Shown: positions 42,199-53,795 of the stretch, in pieces
Layout: each line of letters begins with the position of its first letter
Numbering within the stretch: the first letter of the stretch is position 1
Assembly (NCBI GenBank): GCA_963748205.1
Contig: CAVVIB010000002.1
Location: forward strand, 1-64,000
Direction of reading: 5' to 3'
From: JAIBJN01 sp963748205
Lineage (GTDB): Bacteria > Actinomycetota > Thermoleophilia > Gaiellales > Gaiellaceae
Length of the DNA stretch: 64,000 nt
Notes under the pieces: generated by a model
The model's database searches: none
What the model was told of the DNA's origin: nothing
Seen by the model: only the letters and a program-made list of their open reading frames with translations
Position numbers and translations under genes: made by a program

Positions 42199-43332
42199 GT
42201 GAACGTCATCGACGTTCTGCTCCTCCTCGGGGTCGCCGTCTTCTCCATCTTCGGTGCTCACCGCGGGCTGGCCGCGCAGGCGCTCTCGCTCGGCGGGCTC
42301 GTCGTGGGCGCGATCGTCGGGTCGTTCGTGGCCCCGCTGTTCCTTCCGGACAACTCGCCGTGGATCCCGGTCGCGGGGCTGGCCGGGGCGCTGATCGGCG
42401 CGTCGCTCCTCGGGGCGGCGGCATCGGCGCTGGGGACGCCCGTGCGGGCCTTCCTGTCCCTCAGGCCCGCGCTCTCGGCGGTCGACCGGGTCGGCGGCAT
42501 CGTCCTGGGCGGACTGATCGCGCTCAGCGTCGGGTGGCTCGTGGCCGTGCTGGCCCTGCACCAGCCGGCCCTCGGCCTGCGCGCGGAGATCCGCGAGTCC
42601 GTCCTCCTCCCGCGGCTCCTGAGCGCGGTCCCGCCCGACCGGGTGCTCCAGGCGCTCAACCGCTTCGATCCCCTGCCGCTCCTGCCGGGGCTCCAGGAGT
42701 CCCTCCCTCCACCCGACCCGAGCGTGCTCCAGAGCCCGGGCGCCCGGGAGGCCGCGGGGAGCGTCCTCAAGCTCGAGGGGACGGCCTGCGGCGTGGGGAC
42801 GCAGGGATCCGCGTGGGTCGTGCGGAGCGGTCTGGTGGCGACGAACGCCCACGTGATCGCGGGGCACGAGGGGACGCGGGCGCTCGCCCCGAACGGCCAG
42901 GTGCTCTCCGCGACGCCGGTCTACGTCGACTCGAGGAACGACATCGCGCTCCTGCGCGTCCGCGGCCTGGAGGTGGGCGCGCTGCCGGTCAACACGGATC
43001 CCGACCTGCCGCGGCCGGTGGCATTGCTCGGCTATCCGCGGAACGGCGCGTTGACCGCGACGGCCGCGACGGCGGGCGAGGCGCGGACGGTCCTCTCGCC
43101 GGACGCCTACGGACGTGGCGTGCGGCCGCGGGTCGTCGTCCCGCTCCGCGGCGCCGTGCAGCCGGGCGAAAGCGGCGGTCCGGTGGTCGATCGGCGAGGG
43201 CGCGTCGTGGCGATGATCTTCGGCGGGACGCGTGACGGCACGGGCGGCTACGCCGTCCCGGTCGACATGGTGGTCGGCGCTGCCGCGGGCGATCTGCGCA
43301 GGGTTGATCCCGGGCCCTGCATCGTGCGCTAG
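42199..43332 (+). CDS. membrane serine protease, MarP-like (CvpA plus trypsin domain)
   Basis: A 377-residue protein. Four N-terminal membrane helices (VIDVLLLLGVAVFSIFGAH; LAAQALSLGGLVVGAIVGS and others) resemble the CvpA fold. A periplasmic trypsin-like domain follows with the triad in ATNAHVIAG (His), DSRNDIALLRV (Asp) and QPGESGGPVVD (Ser near residue 326). MarP of Mycobacterium has the same layout and protects against acid and oxidative stress. The GTG at 42199 (or 42193) lies 21-27 bp after the restored leuS stop. Read literally, the sequence fuses this gene to leuS. Confidence 0.88.
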   Translation: MNVIDVLLLLGVAVFSIFGAHRGLAAQALSLGGLVVGAIVGSFVAPLFLPDNSPWIPVAGLAGALIGASLLGAAASALGTPVRAFLSLRPALSAVDRVGGIVLGGLIALSVGWLVAVLALHQPALGLRAEIRESVLLPRLLSAVPPDRVLQALNRFDPLPLLPGLQESLPPPDPSVLQSPGAREAAGSVLKLEGTACGVGTQGSAWVVRSGLVATNAHVIAGHEGTRALAPNGQVLSATPVYVDSRNDIALLRVRGLEVGALPVNTDPDLPRPVALLGYPRNGALTATAATAGEARTVLSPDAYGRGVRPRVVVPLRGAVQPGESGGPVVDRRGRVVAMIFGGTRDGTGGYAVPVDMVVGAAAGDLRRVDPGPCIVR

Positions 43333-43371
43333 CCGGCGCACTCTCGACACGGTCCGCGCGCCACCCGCGCG
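43333..43371 (-). repeat. dispersed repeat, copy 1
   Basis: On the minus strand it reads GCGCGGGTGGCGCGCGGACC, continuing GTGTCGAGAGTGCGCCGG. Related copies lie at 57701-57748 and 62724-62778. It encodes a short frame from ATG 43389 (MVARKNARVARGPCRECAG, then stop). It separates the protease gene from the DNRLRE protein gene. Confidence 0.5.
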
Positions 43372-43394
43372 TTTTTCCGCGCCACCATCGCTGC

Positions 43395-44030
43395 ATGCGA
43401 GTACTCGTGACGGCGATCCTGTGCGCGGCCCTCTGGGCCGCCGGTGGTGCGCGCGCGGCGGTGGTGTCGATCCCGCCGGAGACCGACGTCGGTCTCCCGT
43501 TCTGGTGCGACTGGAGCTACGACTGGGAGTCGCGCTGCTACCGGGACGACGGCCCGCGCCTGCCGATCGGCGGCGTGGACGACAAGGTCTGGCGCGCGGC
43601 TCTCCGCTTCTCGCTGGTGTCGGTCCCGGCCGGAGCGGCGATCTCGTCCGCCCAGCTCTCGATCTACCACGACGGGACGTGTGTCGCGCCGCGCCTCACC
43701 GCCGTCCCGTGCGCGGTCGGCTACGTCGTCGACGCGCACCGGATCCTTTCGCCGCCCTGGTCGCGCGAGCGCGAGCCGGACTTCGACGAGCGGGTCGCGG
43801 GAACCGACATCGTGCTCGCGCCGGACATGCCGCAGTGGCTCAGGTGGGACGTCACCGCGCTGGTTCGCGCCTGGCATCGCGGAACGGCCGCGAACAACGG
43901 TGTCCTTCTGAAGCTCCAGGACGGCGACGAGGCGTACGGCTCGAGCGGCCCGTACGGGCCCTCCGCGGCCTCTCCGCACGTCGCCCTTCGCCCGCGACTC
44001 GTCGTCCACTACGTGCCCGCCGGAGGCTAG
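43395..44030 (+). CDS. secreted DNRLRE-domain protein
   Basis: A 211-residue exported protein. The signal peptide (residues 1-21, VTAILCAALWAAGGARA) is followed by one DNRLRE-type beta-sandwich, recognisable by WRAALRFSLVSVPAGAAISSAQLSIY and RWDVTALVRAWHRGTAANNG with VLLKLQDGDE. Such domains occur in cell-surface and wall-associated proteins. Three or four Cys may form disulfides. ATG at 43395. No enzymatic motif is seen. Confidence 0.8.
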   Translation: MRVLVTAILCAALWAAGGARAAVVSIPPETDVGLPFWCDWSYDWESRCYRDDGPRLPIGGVDDKVWRAALRFSLVSVPAGAAISSAQLSIYHDGTCVAPRLTAVPCAVGYVVDAHRILSPPWSREREPDFDERVAGTDIVLAPDMPQWLRWDVTALVRAWHRGTAANNGVLLKLQDGDEAYGSSGPYGPSAASPHVALRPRLVVHYVPAGG

Positions 44031-44033
44031 CCC

Positions 44034-44621
44034 GTGCAGATGCCGACGATCTCGCGCGCGCAGGCGCTCGCCTACGCCGTCGCGCTCCTCGTCGCTCTCA
44101 CGATCGCCGGCCGGGTGGTGCTCGGCGGCAGCGAGGCGCGGCCGGCGGCACCGGTTGGCTCGGTCGCGCTCGACGTCGAGGAGGAGCCGCCTCGCCGGCT
44201 GGTCGTCCACGTCGCCGGCGCCGTCAACCGGCCGGGGCTCTACGAGCTCGACGAGGGCAGCCGCATCGACGACGCCATCGCCGAGGCCGGAGGAGCGAAG
44301 CCGAAGGCGGCCCTCGAGCTCGTCAACCTCGCCGCCCCGGTCGCCGACGGCCAGCAAGTGCTCGTGCCGCTCCGCGGGGCTGCGGTCGCGGCGGGCGGCG
44401 GCGAGGGCGGCGGGCCGGTAGCGCCCGGGGGCAAGGTGAGCCTCAACTCGGCGACCATCGAGCAGCTCGACGCGCTGCCCGGGATCGGCCCCGTCACCGC
44501 GCAGCAGATCATCGACTTCCGTACGGCCAACGGCGGCTTCGGGTCGATCGAGGAGCTCGACGCGGTTCCCGGGATCGGGCCTGCCCGCCTCGAGCAGCTG
44601 AGAGAGCTCGTAAGCCTGTGA
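44034..44621 (+). CDS. comEA: ComEA-type DNA-binding competence protein
   Basis: A 195-residue protein that binds incoming DNA outside the membrane. One N-terminal membrane helix (ALAYAVALLVALTIAGRVV), an SLBB domain (VVHVAGAVNRPGLYELDEGSRI), a Gly-rich linker and a C-terminal helix-hairpin-helix pair: SATIEQLDALPGIGPVTAQQI and FGSIEELDAVPGIGPARLEQL. GTG at 44034 (or ATG at 44040). It is immediately upstream of comEC, so DNA uptake or a related transport is likely encoded. Confidence 0.92.
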   Translation: MQMPTISRAQALAYAVALLVALTIAGRVVLGGSEARPAAPVGSVALDVEEEPPRRLVVHVAGAVNRPGLYELDEGSRIDDAIAEAGGAKPKAALELVNLAAPVADGQQVLVPLRGAAVAAGGGEGGGPVAPGGKVSLNSATIEQLDALPGIGPVTAQQIIDFRTANGGFGSIEELDAVPGIGPARLEQLRELVSL

Positions 44622-44628
44622 GCCTGGT

Positions 44629-46914
44629 GTGGACCTCGATCGTCTTCGCCGGGTGCCCGCGGCGCACCTCCTCGCCGGCGCGCTCTGCGTGGGCCTCGCG
44701 CTCGCCCTCGTCGGCCGCGAGGCCCACGCCGGGCTCGCGCTCGCCGCCGGCGGCCTCGGCGTGCTCGCGGTCGCCTTCGCGCCCGCCCGCGTCCCGCTGC
44801 TCGCGGTCGCCCTCGTGCTCGCGGGCCTCTGGTGGGGGAGCGCGCGCCTCGAGGTGCTGGACTGGAGCGTGCTCGAGCAGGAGATCGGCCGTGCAGCCCT
44901 CGCGCGCGTCGAGGTGACCGGCCCCGCGCGGCGGAGCGAGTTCGCGATACGCGTTCCGGTTCGGGTGCTCCGCTTCGGCCGCGACGAGCTCCGCGAGCGG
45001 GCGCAGCTCGACCTCCCGCCGGAGCGTGCGCCGCCGCAGGGCTCGATCCTGGAGGTCGTCGTCACCGTCGCGCGTCCGCGCGGTCCGGACGTCGAGGGCG
45101 GATTCGACGAGGCGGCGTATCTCCGGCGCCAGGGCATGCACGTCGTCCTGCGCGGAGGGAGCTTCCGTGTCGTGGGACGCCGAGGCGGGCTCGGCGCGGT
45201 CGCCGATGGGTTGCGCCGAGGCGTCGGCCGCTCGCTGGAGGCGATTCCTCCCGGGGAGCGGCGCGCTGTCCTCGCCGGCGTCGTCCTCGGCGAGGACGAG
45301 GGGCTCGACCAGGAGCTGCGCGACCGGTTCAGAGCGTCCGGCCTGTACCACCTGTTGGCCGTCTCGGGTCAGAACGTCGCCTACGTCGTCATCGGGATGA
45401 TCCTCCTGGCCTGGACGCTCGGGTTTCCGCGGTGGATCGGGGAGATCGGGGCGCTCGGGGCGGTCTTCGCCTACGTGCTCGCGGTCGGCTGGCAGCCGTC
45501 GGTCGTCCGCGCCGGGGTCGCGGGCGGGCTCGCATCCCTCGCCTGGCTCGCGTCCAGGCCGCGCGACCGCTGGTACTTCCTGCTGGTCGGGGCGGTCGTC
45601 CTGCTCGGGTGGAACCCGTACAGCGTCCTCGAGCCCGGCTTCCAGCTGTCGTTCGCCGCGGTCGCGGCCATCTTCGTGCTCGTCCCGAGGATCGAGGCCA
45701 GGCTCGAGGGCTACCCGCTTCCGGCCAAGCTCGCCGAGGTCGTCGCGCTGTCGGCCGCGTGCGGGGCCGCGACCGCGCCGATCCTGTGGCTCCAGTTCGG
45801 CGCGATCCCCGTCTACTCGCTCGTGGCGAACGCCCTGGCGGCACCCATCGTCGCGCCGCTCCTCGGCCTCGCGCTTGCGGCGGCGGCTCTGCACCCGGCC
45901 GTCCCCGAGGCGGCGGCTGCGCTCGTCTGGGTGGACGCGTGGCTGGCGGCGTACCTCGCGTTCTGCGCGCGACTGGTCGGCGGCCTTCCGTACGCGCAGG
46001 TCGAGTCGGGCACGGCGGTGCTGGCCCTGCTCGGCGGCGCGCTCTTCCTCACGCTGCTCGTCCGCGCGCGCCGCCGCTGGGCCTGGCGATCGGCTGCACT
46101 GGCCTGCGCTCTCGTCCTGGTCGTCGTCGCCTGGAGGAGCGTCCCCGGCGACGCGCCTCCGGCCCCGAACGGCCTTCGGATCACAGTGCTGGACGTCGGC
46201 CAGGGAGACGCGATCCTGCTCCAGGTCCCGCAGGGAGCAGTCCTGGTCGACCAGGGCCCTCCGGAGGCGGACGTCGCGGGCCAGCTCGCGGACCTCGGCG
46301 TCGAGCGCCTCGCCGCGCTCGTTCTCACGCATCCCCAGCGCGACCACATCGGAGGCGCAGCCGACGTGCTCGAGGCGATCGAGGTCGGCGCGGTGCTCGA
46401 CCCGCGCATACCCGCCGAGAGCGAGGACCACGACGCCGCGGTCGAAGCCGCGAAGGCGAACGACGTCCCCGTCATCCCCGCCCGGGCGGGCCAGCGCCTG
46501 CGAATAGGCGCCCTGCGCCTGCGCGTGCTCTGGCCCGACGGCCCGGGGCCGCCGGGCGACGACCCGAACAACCACGCGGTCGTCCTGGTCGCGAGCTACG
46601 GACGTATCGACGCCCTCCTGACCGCGGATGCCGAGGGGAACGTCACCGTGCCCATCCGGCCGCCGCCCGTGGAGATCCTCAAGGTCGCCCACCACGGCTC
46701 CGCCGACGACTCGCTGCCCGCCTTGCTCGACCTCCTCGACCCGGAGATCGCGGTCGTCTCCGTGGGCCGCGACAACGACTACGGCCACCCGACGCAATCC
46801 ACCATGGCGACGCTCGGCGGGTCATCCGGCCTCGACGTCTACCGCACCGATCTGGACGGCGCGGTGACGATCGAGACCGACGGCAGGAGCATCTCGGTGC
46901 GCCCGGAGCGCTGA
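44629..46914 (+). CDS. comEC: ComEC/Rec2-type DNA translocation channel
   Basis: A 761-residue membrane protein. The N-terminal helices and DUF4131-like region are followed by the competence domain with GLYHLLAVSGQNVAYVVIGM and the multi-helix channel. The C-terminal metallo-beta-lactamase-like domain (about 520-761) has VLDVGQGDAILLQVP, LTHPQRDHIGGA and HHGSADDS. It passes single-stranded DNA into the cell. GTG at 44629, 7 bp after comEA. It is unusual in lacking the full THxHxDH (reads THPQRDH), as in many ComEC proteins. Confidence 0.92.
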   Translation: MDLDRLRRVPAAHLLAGALCVGLALALVGREAHAGLALAAGGLGVLAVAFAPARVPLLAVALVLAGLWWGSARLEVLDWSVLEQEIGRAALARVEVTGPARRSEFAIRVPVRVLRFGRDELRERAQLDLPPERAPPQGSILEVVVTVARPRGPDVEGGFDEAAYLRRQGMHVVLRGGSFRVVGRRGGLGAVADGLRRGVGRSLEAIPPGERRAVLAGVVLGEDEGLDQELRDRFRASGLYHLLAVSGQNVAYVVIGMILLAWTLGFPRWIGEIGALGAVFAYVLAVGWQPSVVRAGVAGGLASLAWLASRPRDRWYFLLVGAVVLLGWNPYSVLEPGFQLSFAAVAAIFVLVPRIEARLEGYPLPAKLAEVVALSAACGAATAPILWLQFGAIPVYSLVANALAAPIVAPLLGLALAAAALHPAVPEAAAALVWVDAWLAAYLAFCARLVGGLPYAQVESGTAVLALLGGALFLTLLVRARRRWAWRSAALACALVLVVVAWRSVPGDAPPAPNGLRITVLDVGQGDAILLQVPQGAVLVDQGPPEADVAGQLADLGVERLAALVLTHPQRDHIGGAADVLEAIEVGAVLDPRIPAESEDHDAAVEAAKANDVPVIPARAGQRLRIGALRLRVLWPDGPGPPGDDPNNHAVVLVASYGRIDALLTADAEGNVTVPIRPPPVEILKVAHHGSADDSLPALLDLLDPEIAVVSVGRDNDYGHPTQSTMATLGGSSGLDVYRTDLDGAVTIETDGRSISVRPER

Positions 46915-46930
46915 CATATGCTTGCCCGCA

Positions 46931-47911
46931 GTGGCCGAGGGCGAGCTCCGTCCGATCTATCTCATCACCGGCGGGGACCGTCCGAAGATCCGCCGCGCTC
47001 TCGAGCGCCTCCGCGCACGCTTCGGCCAGGAGTCGGTCGAGACGCTCGCGGCCGAGTCCGCGAGCGGGGAGGAGTCGGTCGCCGCGTGCAACTCGCTCGG
47101 CCTCTTCTCCGGCGACGGCGGCCGGCTCGTGATCGTCGAAGGCGTGGAGAGCTGGAAGAAGGACGACGAGGAGGCCGTCGCCGGCTACGTGAAGGACCCC
47201 GTGGCGGGGGCGGTGCTCGTCCTCGTCGCGGGTGGCGACCTCAAGGGCTCGTCACTGCCCGCGCTCTGCAAGAAGGCGGGCGAGGTGCTCACGTACGAGG
47301 TTCCCAGGCCTCGCGACCTCCCCTCGTGGGTGCGCGCCCAGTTCGAGCGCCTCGGCGTCAACGCCGACGGCGAGGCGGCTCGCGCGCTCGTGGACGTGGT
47401 CGGCGAGGACGCGACGGCGCTCACGACCGAGGCGGACAAGCTCGCGGCCTGGGCCGGCGGCGAGCCGATCGGCCGCCGCGAGGTCGAGCAGCTCGCCGTG
47501 CCCTCGGCCGACGCGTCCGCCTGGGCGATCATGGACGCCTGGGGCGGGCGCAACATGGCCGGGACGCTGACGGCCGCACAGGCCGACCTCGAGCACGGCG
47601 AGGAGCCCTTCGTGATCGCCATGCGCCTCGCCTCCCAGGTAGCGCTCGTTCGCCAGGTGCAGGCTCTGGCGGACGAAGGCCTGGGCGCGAAGGACATCGC
47701 CAAGAAGATCCGCAAGCACGAGTTCCGCGTCCGCAAGGCGCTCGGGCACGCCGACAACTACACGCGCGACGAGCTCGACGACGCCGTCGTGAGGCTCGCG
47801 GCGCTGGACGCGGCGCTCAAGGGATCCAGCAGGCTGACCGGCGAGCTCGAGCTGGAGCGTGCGCTGGTCGAGCTCGTGGCCCGGCCGGAAGCAGTCGGCG
47901 CGCGGAGCTAG
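46931..47911 (+). CDS. holA: DNA polymerase III delta subunit
   Basis: A 326-residue clamp-loader subunit that opens the sliding clamp. It reads LRPIYLITGGDRPKIRRALE, AACNSLGLFSGDGGRLVIV, SWVRAQFERLGVNADGEAA, and the AAA-like and collar domains follow. GTG at 46931 is chosen; TTG at 46922 is in frame. The stop overlaps the convergent rpsT end by 4 bp. The comEC-holA-rpsT order is standard in Gram-positive and actinobacterial genomes, which supports the call. Confidence 0.9.
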   Translation: MAEGELRPIYLITGGDRPKIRRALERLRARFGQESVETLAAESASGEESVAACNSLGLFSGDGGRLVIVEGVESWKKDDEEAVAGYVKDPVAGAVLVLVAGGDLKGSSLPALCKKAGEVLTYEVPRPRDLPSWVRAQFERLGVNADGEAARALVDVVGEDATALTTEADKLAAWAGGEPIGRREVEQLAVPSADASAWAIMDAWGGRNMAGTLTAAQADLEHGEEPFVIAMRLASQVALVRQVQALADEGLGAKDIAKKIRKHEFRVRKALGHADNYTRDELDDAVVRLAALDAALKGSSRLTGELELERALVELVARPEAVGARS

Positions 47912-48168
47912 GCGCCGGCGACGAGCCGGGCGGCCTGCGACTTCTTGCGAGCCGCGCGGTTCGGGTGCATCGCGCGCGTGGCGGCGGCCCTGTCGAGGCA
48001 GCGGACGAGGTCGCGATGCGCCTGCGTCGCGCCGTCCTTGTCGCCGTCGGCAATAGCCGTCTCGATCCGCTTGTAGAGCGTCTTCGCGGTCGAACGGTAG
48101 TGCAGGTTCTCGAGCCGCTGGCGGGCAGCGATCGAGACGCGGCGCTTCTGTTGCTTGATGTTCGGCAT
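47908..48168 (-). CDS. rpsT: 30S ribosomal protein S20
   Basis: An 86-residue helical 16S rRNA-binding protein: MPNIKQQKRRVSIAARQRL, then STAKTLYKRIETAI and LDRAAATRAMHPNRAARKKS. It is convergent with holA and divergent from murJ. ATG at 48168. It is typical in size and composition. Confidence 0.95.
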   Translation of the reverse strand: MPNIKQQKRRVSIAARQRLENLHYRSTAKTLYKRIETAIADGDKDGATQAHRDLVRCLDRAAATRAMHPNRAARKKSQAARLVAGA

Positions 48169-48246
48169 ACCGAGAAAAAGGCCCCGACGGGCCGCGCAGA
48201 TCGTAGCAGGAGCCGCCCTTCCGGCCGCTCGCCTATCCTCGATCCG

Positions 48247-49844
48247 GTGACGATCGAGGCGGAGGCCGAGGAGTCCAAGTCGACCAGGCGGCCCCGCCGC
48301 CTCGCCTGGTCGACAGCGATCTTCGCCGCGGCGACGGGACTCTCCCGGGTCCTCGGGCTCGTGAGGGAGATCATCGTTCGCAAGTACTTCGGCGTCGAAG
48401 GCGCCGGCATCAACGCCTTCACAGTCGCGTTCCAGGTGCCGAATCTCGTCCGCGCACTTGCAGCGGACATGGCGCTCGGGGCCGCGTTCGTTCCGGTGTT
48501 CAGCGAGTTGCTGGACAAGGGGGAGCGATCGAGGGCCTGGCGGGTTGCCTCGACGTTCCTGTGGCTGACGGTCCTCGTGCTCGGAGCATTGACGGGGCTC
48601 TTCATGCTGATCGCGCCCTGGGTCATGAGCCTCTTCGGCTACGGCGAGCTGGCGGCCGACCTCGCGCGCGTGCTCTTCCCCGTCGTCCTGTTCATGGGCG
48701 TGTCGGGCGTCGTCGTCGGCATCCTCAACTCCTACGACGAGTTCGCCGTCCCGGCGCTCATGCCGGTCCTCTGGAACCTCGCGATCATCGTCTCGCTGGT
48801 CGTCTTCGTCCCTCGCTTCGAGAGCGTCGAGGCGCAGCTCTACGTCTACGCAGGCGGCATCCTGGCCGGCACGGTCATCCAGGCAATCACGCCGGTCTGG
48901 TGGCTTCGCGGGCGCGACGGCCGGATCCGCGCCGTCCTCGATCTCCGCGACCCCGCGGTCAAGCGCATCCTCATGCTGATGCTGCCGGTGACGCTGGGCG
49001 TCGGGCTCATCAACTTCAACCTCGTGATCAACATGTTCTTCGCGGCGCGGTTCGTCGACAAGAACCTGGCCCCGAGCGCGATCGACGCGGCGTTTCGGAT
49101 CTACATGCTCCCGCAGGGGATGTTCTCGGTCGCGGTGGCCACCGTCCTGTTTCCGCGGCTGTCGCGTCTCGCCTCCCGCAACGACATCGTCGGGTTCCGG
49201 GAGACGGTGTCGCTCGGCCTCCGCCAGATCGGCTTCCTCCTTCTGCCTGCGAGCGCCATCAGCGCAGTGCTCGCCGTGCCGGTCACGCGCCTGCTCTACG
49301 AGCGCGGCGCCTTCGACGCCGACGAGACCCAGGTGGTCGCCGCCGCTCTTGCGGCCTTCTCGCTCGGGCTCACCTTCAACGGGACGATGCTGATGCTCAA
49401 CCGCGCCTTCTTCAGCCTCCAGTCCGCGTGGATACCGACGGCGATCGCGCTCGGCAACCTGGTCCTCAACATTGCGTTGAACGCGGTGCTCTTCCGCGTC
49501 GGCATCTGGGGGATTCCGCTCGCCACCTCGATCGTGAACATCGCCGGGACAGCCGCTCTCCTCGTCTTCATCCGGGGGCGTCTCGGCCGGATCGACGGTC
49601 GAGCCCTCGCGTCCTCCTACGCTCGGATCACCGTCGCGTCCGCGGCCGCTGCCGGGGTCGCCTTCGCGGTCTGGTACGGCCTCGACGAGCTGCTCGGACG
49701 CTCGCTCGGTGGCCAGATCGTGTCGGTGGGCGTCGGCGTCCTCGCCGGCACGGCCGCGTACCTCGGCCTCGCGGCGCTCATCCGCGTGCGCGAACTGCAG
49801 ACGCTCCTGTCGCTGCGCCGGCGATCAGCTACAACGAGCGAGGA

Positions 49845-49848
<4 letters not shown>
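48247..49848 (+). CDS. murJ: lipid II flippase MurJ
   Basis: A 533-residue MVF-type transporter with about 14 membrane helices. FAAATGLSRVLGLVREIIV is the N-terminal signature, with FTVAFQVPNLVRALAADMALG after it; FRIYMLPQGMFSVAVATVLFP near residue 285 is another family segment. It moves lipid II across the membrane for wall synthesis. GTG at 48247. Its stop overlaps the lepA start (ATGA), so the two are coupled. It is encoded away from the mre cluster. Confidence 0.92.
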
Positions 49849-51631
<1,783 letters not shown>

Positions 51632-51635
<4 letters not shown>

Positions 51636-52750
51636 ACGGCGCCCGCCACCTCTACGTGCACGTGCCGTTCTGCGCGCACCGCTGCGGGTACTGCGACTTC
51701 GTCACGCTCGTCGGTCGCCGCGACGGGCACGGCGCCTACGTCGACGCCCTCCTCGCCGAGCTCGAGCTCCAGCGCGGGCTCCTGGCCGACCGGGTCGAGA
51801 CCGTCTTCCTGGGCGGCGGGACGCCGACCTACACGGAGCCGCGGGCTCTGGAGCGCCTGCTTGGCGGGCTGCCGTCCGCCGACGAGGTGACCGTCGAAGC
51901 CAATCCCGAGACCGTGACCCCGGAGCTCGCGTCGCTGCTCCGCGCCGGCGGCGTGACGCGCGTGTCGCTCGGCGCCCAGAGCTTCCAGCCGCATCTCCTC
52001 GAGGTGCTCGAGCGCCAGGCTCGCCCCGAGACCGTCCGGCGCGCGTTCTACCATCTGCGTGATGCCGGATTTGACAACATCTCGCTCGACCTCATCTACG
52101 GGATCCCCGGCCAGAGCCCCTCCGACCTCGAACACGATCTTGCAGAGGCGATCGCGCTCGGCCCGGAGCACCTCTCGTGCTACGAGCTCGAGGCCAAGCC
52201 CGGCACGCGCTTCACCCACGCGCACGGAGACGAGCTCGAGCGCCAGGCGGACGCGATGGAGGGCTACTTCGAGCTCGTGGTCGACGAGCTGACCGCCGCC
52301 GGCTACCGCTGGTACGAGACGGCCAACTTCTGCCGGCCCGGACGGCAGGCGCGCCACAACCTCGGCTACTGGCTGGGCAGGGACTATCTCGGCCTGGGGA
52401 TCGGGGCGGTCTCGACGGTCGGCGGCCTGCGCTGGCGCAACCGGCCGGCGCTGCCCGCGTACGTGGCCGCGCTCGCTCGCGGCGCGATGCCTCCCAGGGA
52501 GGAAGAGCCGCTCGAGGCGGACGTCGTCAGCCGCGAACGGCTGATGCTCGGCCTCAGGCTCGACGAGCCGGTGCCGCTGGCCGACGTGGCCGGGGCCTTC
52601 GACCCGGTCGCGCTCGACCGGATGGAGCGCCTCGGTCTGGCCGAGCTGCGGGACGGTGGGCTCGCCCTCACCGCCCGCGGGCGCTTCCTCGGAGGCGGCG
52701 TCACGGCCGAGCTGATGGCCGAAAGCCCTGCAAACGTACAATTTGAATAG
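51632..52750 (+). CDS. hemW: radical SAM protein HemW-like (heme chaperone)
   Basis: A 372-residue radical S-adenosylmethionine protein. The cluster motif is CAHRCGYC near residue 11, followed by VETVFLGGGTPTY and the HemN-type C-terminal domain (VPLADVAGAFDP, LTARGRFLGG). HemW members lack the extra motif of true coproporphyrinogen oxidase and act in heme insertion; given the usual position just before hrcA-dnaJ, HemW is the likely assignment. GTG at 51632 overlaps the lepA stop. Confidence 0.9.
52737..52742 (+). promoter_or_regulatory. TACAAT -10 element of hrcA
   Basis: TACAAT lies 11 bases before the hrcA ATG, overlapping the last codons of hemW. The message would begin about five bases before the start codon. 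No CIRCE inverted repeat (TTAGCACTC-N9-GAGTGCTAA) is visible here. Confidence 0.5.
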
Positions 52751-52753
52751 AGC

Positions 52754-53794
52754 ATGGACGCACAGGAACTCCGCCTGAGCGCGCGGCAGGAGCTGCTCCT
52801 CGCCCGCGTCGTCGAGACCTACGTCGCCACCGGCACGCCGGTGGGCTCGAAGGCGCTCGTCGAGCGCGCCGGGCTGGACGTCTCCTCCTCGACGGTGCGC
52901 AACGAGCTCGCGGTGCTCGAGGAGCAGGGGCTGCTCATGCACCCGCACACGTCCGCCGGGCGTGTGCCGACGGAGGCCGGCTACCGCTTCTTCGTCGACC
53001 GGGTGCTCGACAGGCCGGGGCCGCGGGTGAGCGCCCTCGACCTCGACCTCACGGTCGTCGAGAGCGAGGTCGACCTCGCCCTGCGGGCGACGACGGAGGC
53101 CCTCGCCGACCTCACGCACCTGCTCGCGCTCGTCTCGGCGCCGGCGCGGGAGTCGACGATCGTGCGCCACATCGAGGTCCTGCTCCTCCAGCCGCACGTC
53201 GCCGTGGTGGTCGTCATCACCTCGACGGGCGGGGTGACGAAGCGCGTCATCACGTTCGACGAGCCGGTCGATCCGGGCCTGGCGGAGTGGGCGGGCCAGT
53301 ACCTCAACGAGACGGTCGCCGGGCTACAACTCGGCGCCAGGCTGCTGCGCCTGCGCTTCGAGGACCCGGCGCTCTCGCAGCGGGAGCGCGAGTTCCTCGA
53401 CCGCATGCGCCCGGCCTTCACCGAGGTGATGGAAGCGGACGAGCAGACGCTCTACGTCGGCGGTACGGCCGGCGTCCTCGACGAGTTCCGGTCGGACGAG
53501 CTGAGGACGTACCGGCGGCTGCTCGAGATGCTCGAGCACCGGGCGACGGCCCTCGACCTGCTCCGCGCGAGCCTCGTCTCCAAGCGCCCGTTCGTACGAG
53601 TCGGCCCGGATCTCGAGGATCCGGACCTCGCCGGCGTCGCCCTCGTGGGGGCGGCGTACGGGCTCCAGAACCGCAACCTCGGCACGGTCAGCCTGCTCGG
53701 TCCGATGCGCATGGACTACGTGACGGCGATCGGCGCCGTCCGGTCGGCGGCGCACGAGCTCTCCCGCTTCGTGGAAGAGCTCTACGAGAGCTGA
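52754..53794 (+). CDS. hrcA: heat-inducible transcriptional repressor HrcA
   Basis: A 346-residue repressor of chaperone genes. The winged-helix N-terminus reads LSARQELLLARVVETYVATG and PVGSKALVERAGLDVSSSTV; VRNELAVLEEQGLLMHPHTSAGRVPTE is highly characteristic. The GAF-like central domain and a C-terminal helical region follow. ATG at 52754. It is followed 1 bp later by dnaJ with no grpE or dnaK between, a reduced heat-shock cluster. Confidence 0.95.
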   Translation: MDAQELRLSARQELLLARVVETYVATGTPVGSKALVERAGLDVSSSTVRNELAVLEEQGLLMHPHTSAGRVPTEAGYRFFVDRVLDRPGPRVSALDLDLTVVESEVDLALRATTEALADLTHLLALVSAPARESTIVRHIEVLLLQPHVAVVVVITSTGGVTKRVITFDEPVDPGLAEWAGQYLNETVAGLQLGARLLRLRFEDPALSQREREFLDRMRPAFTEVMEADEQTLYVGGTAGVLDEFRSDELRTYRRLLEMLEHRATALDLLRASLVSKRPFVRVGPDLEDPDLAGVALVGAAYGLQNRNLGTVSLLGPMRMDYVTAIGAVRSAAHELSRFVEELYES

Positions 53795-53795
53795 C

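Noticed and set aside
39721..43332. Natural fusion of leucyl-tRNA synthetase with a membrane protease
   Set aside because: Removing one base restores the normal end of leuS and a separate GTG-initiated protease; eleven other +1 insertions in the window make an artefact the better explanation.
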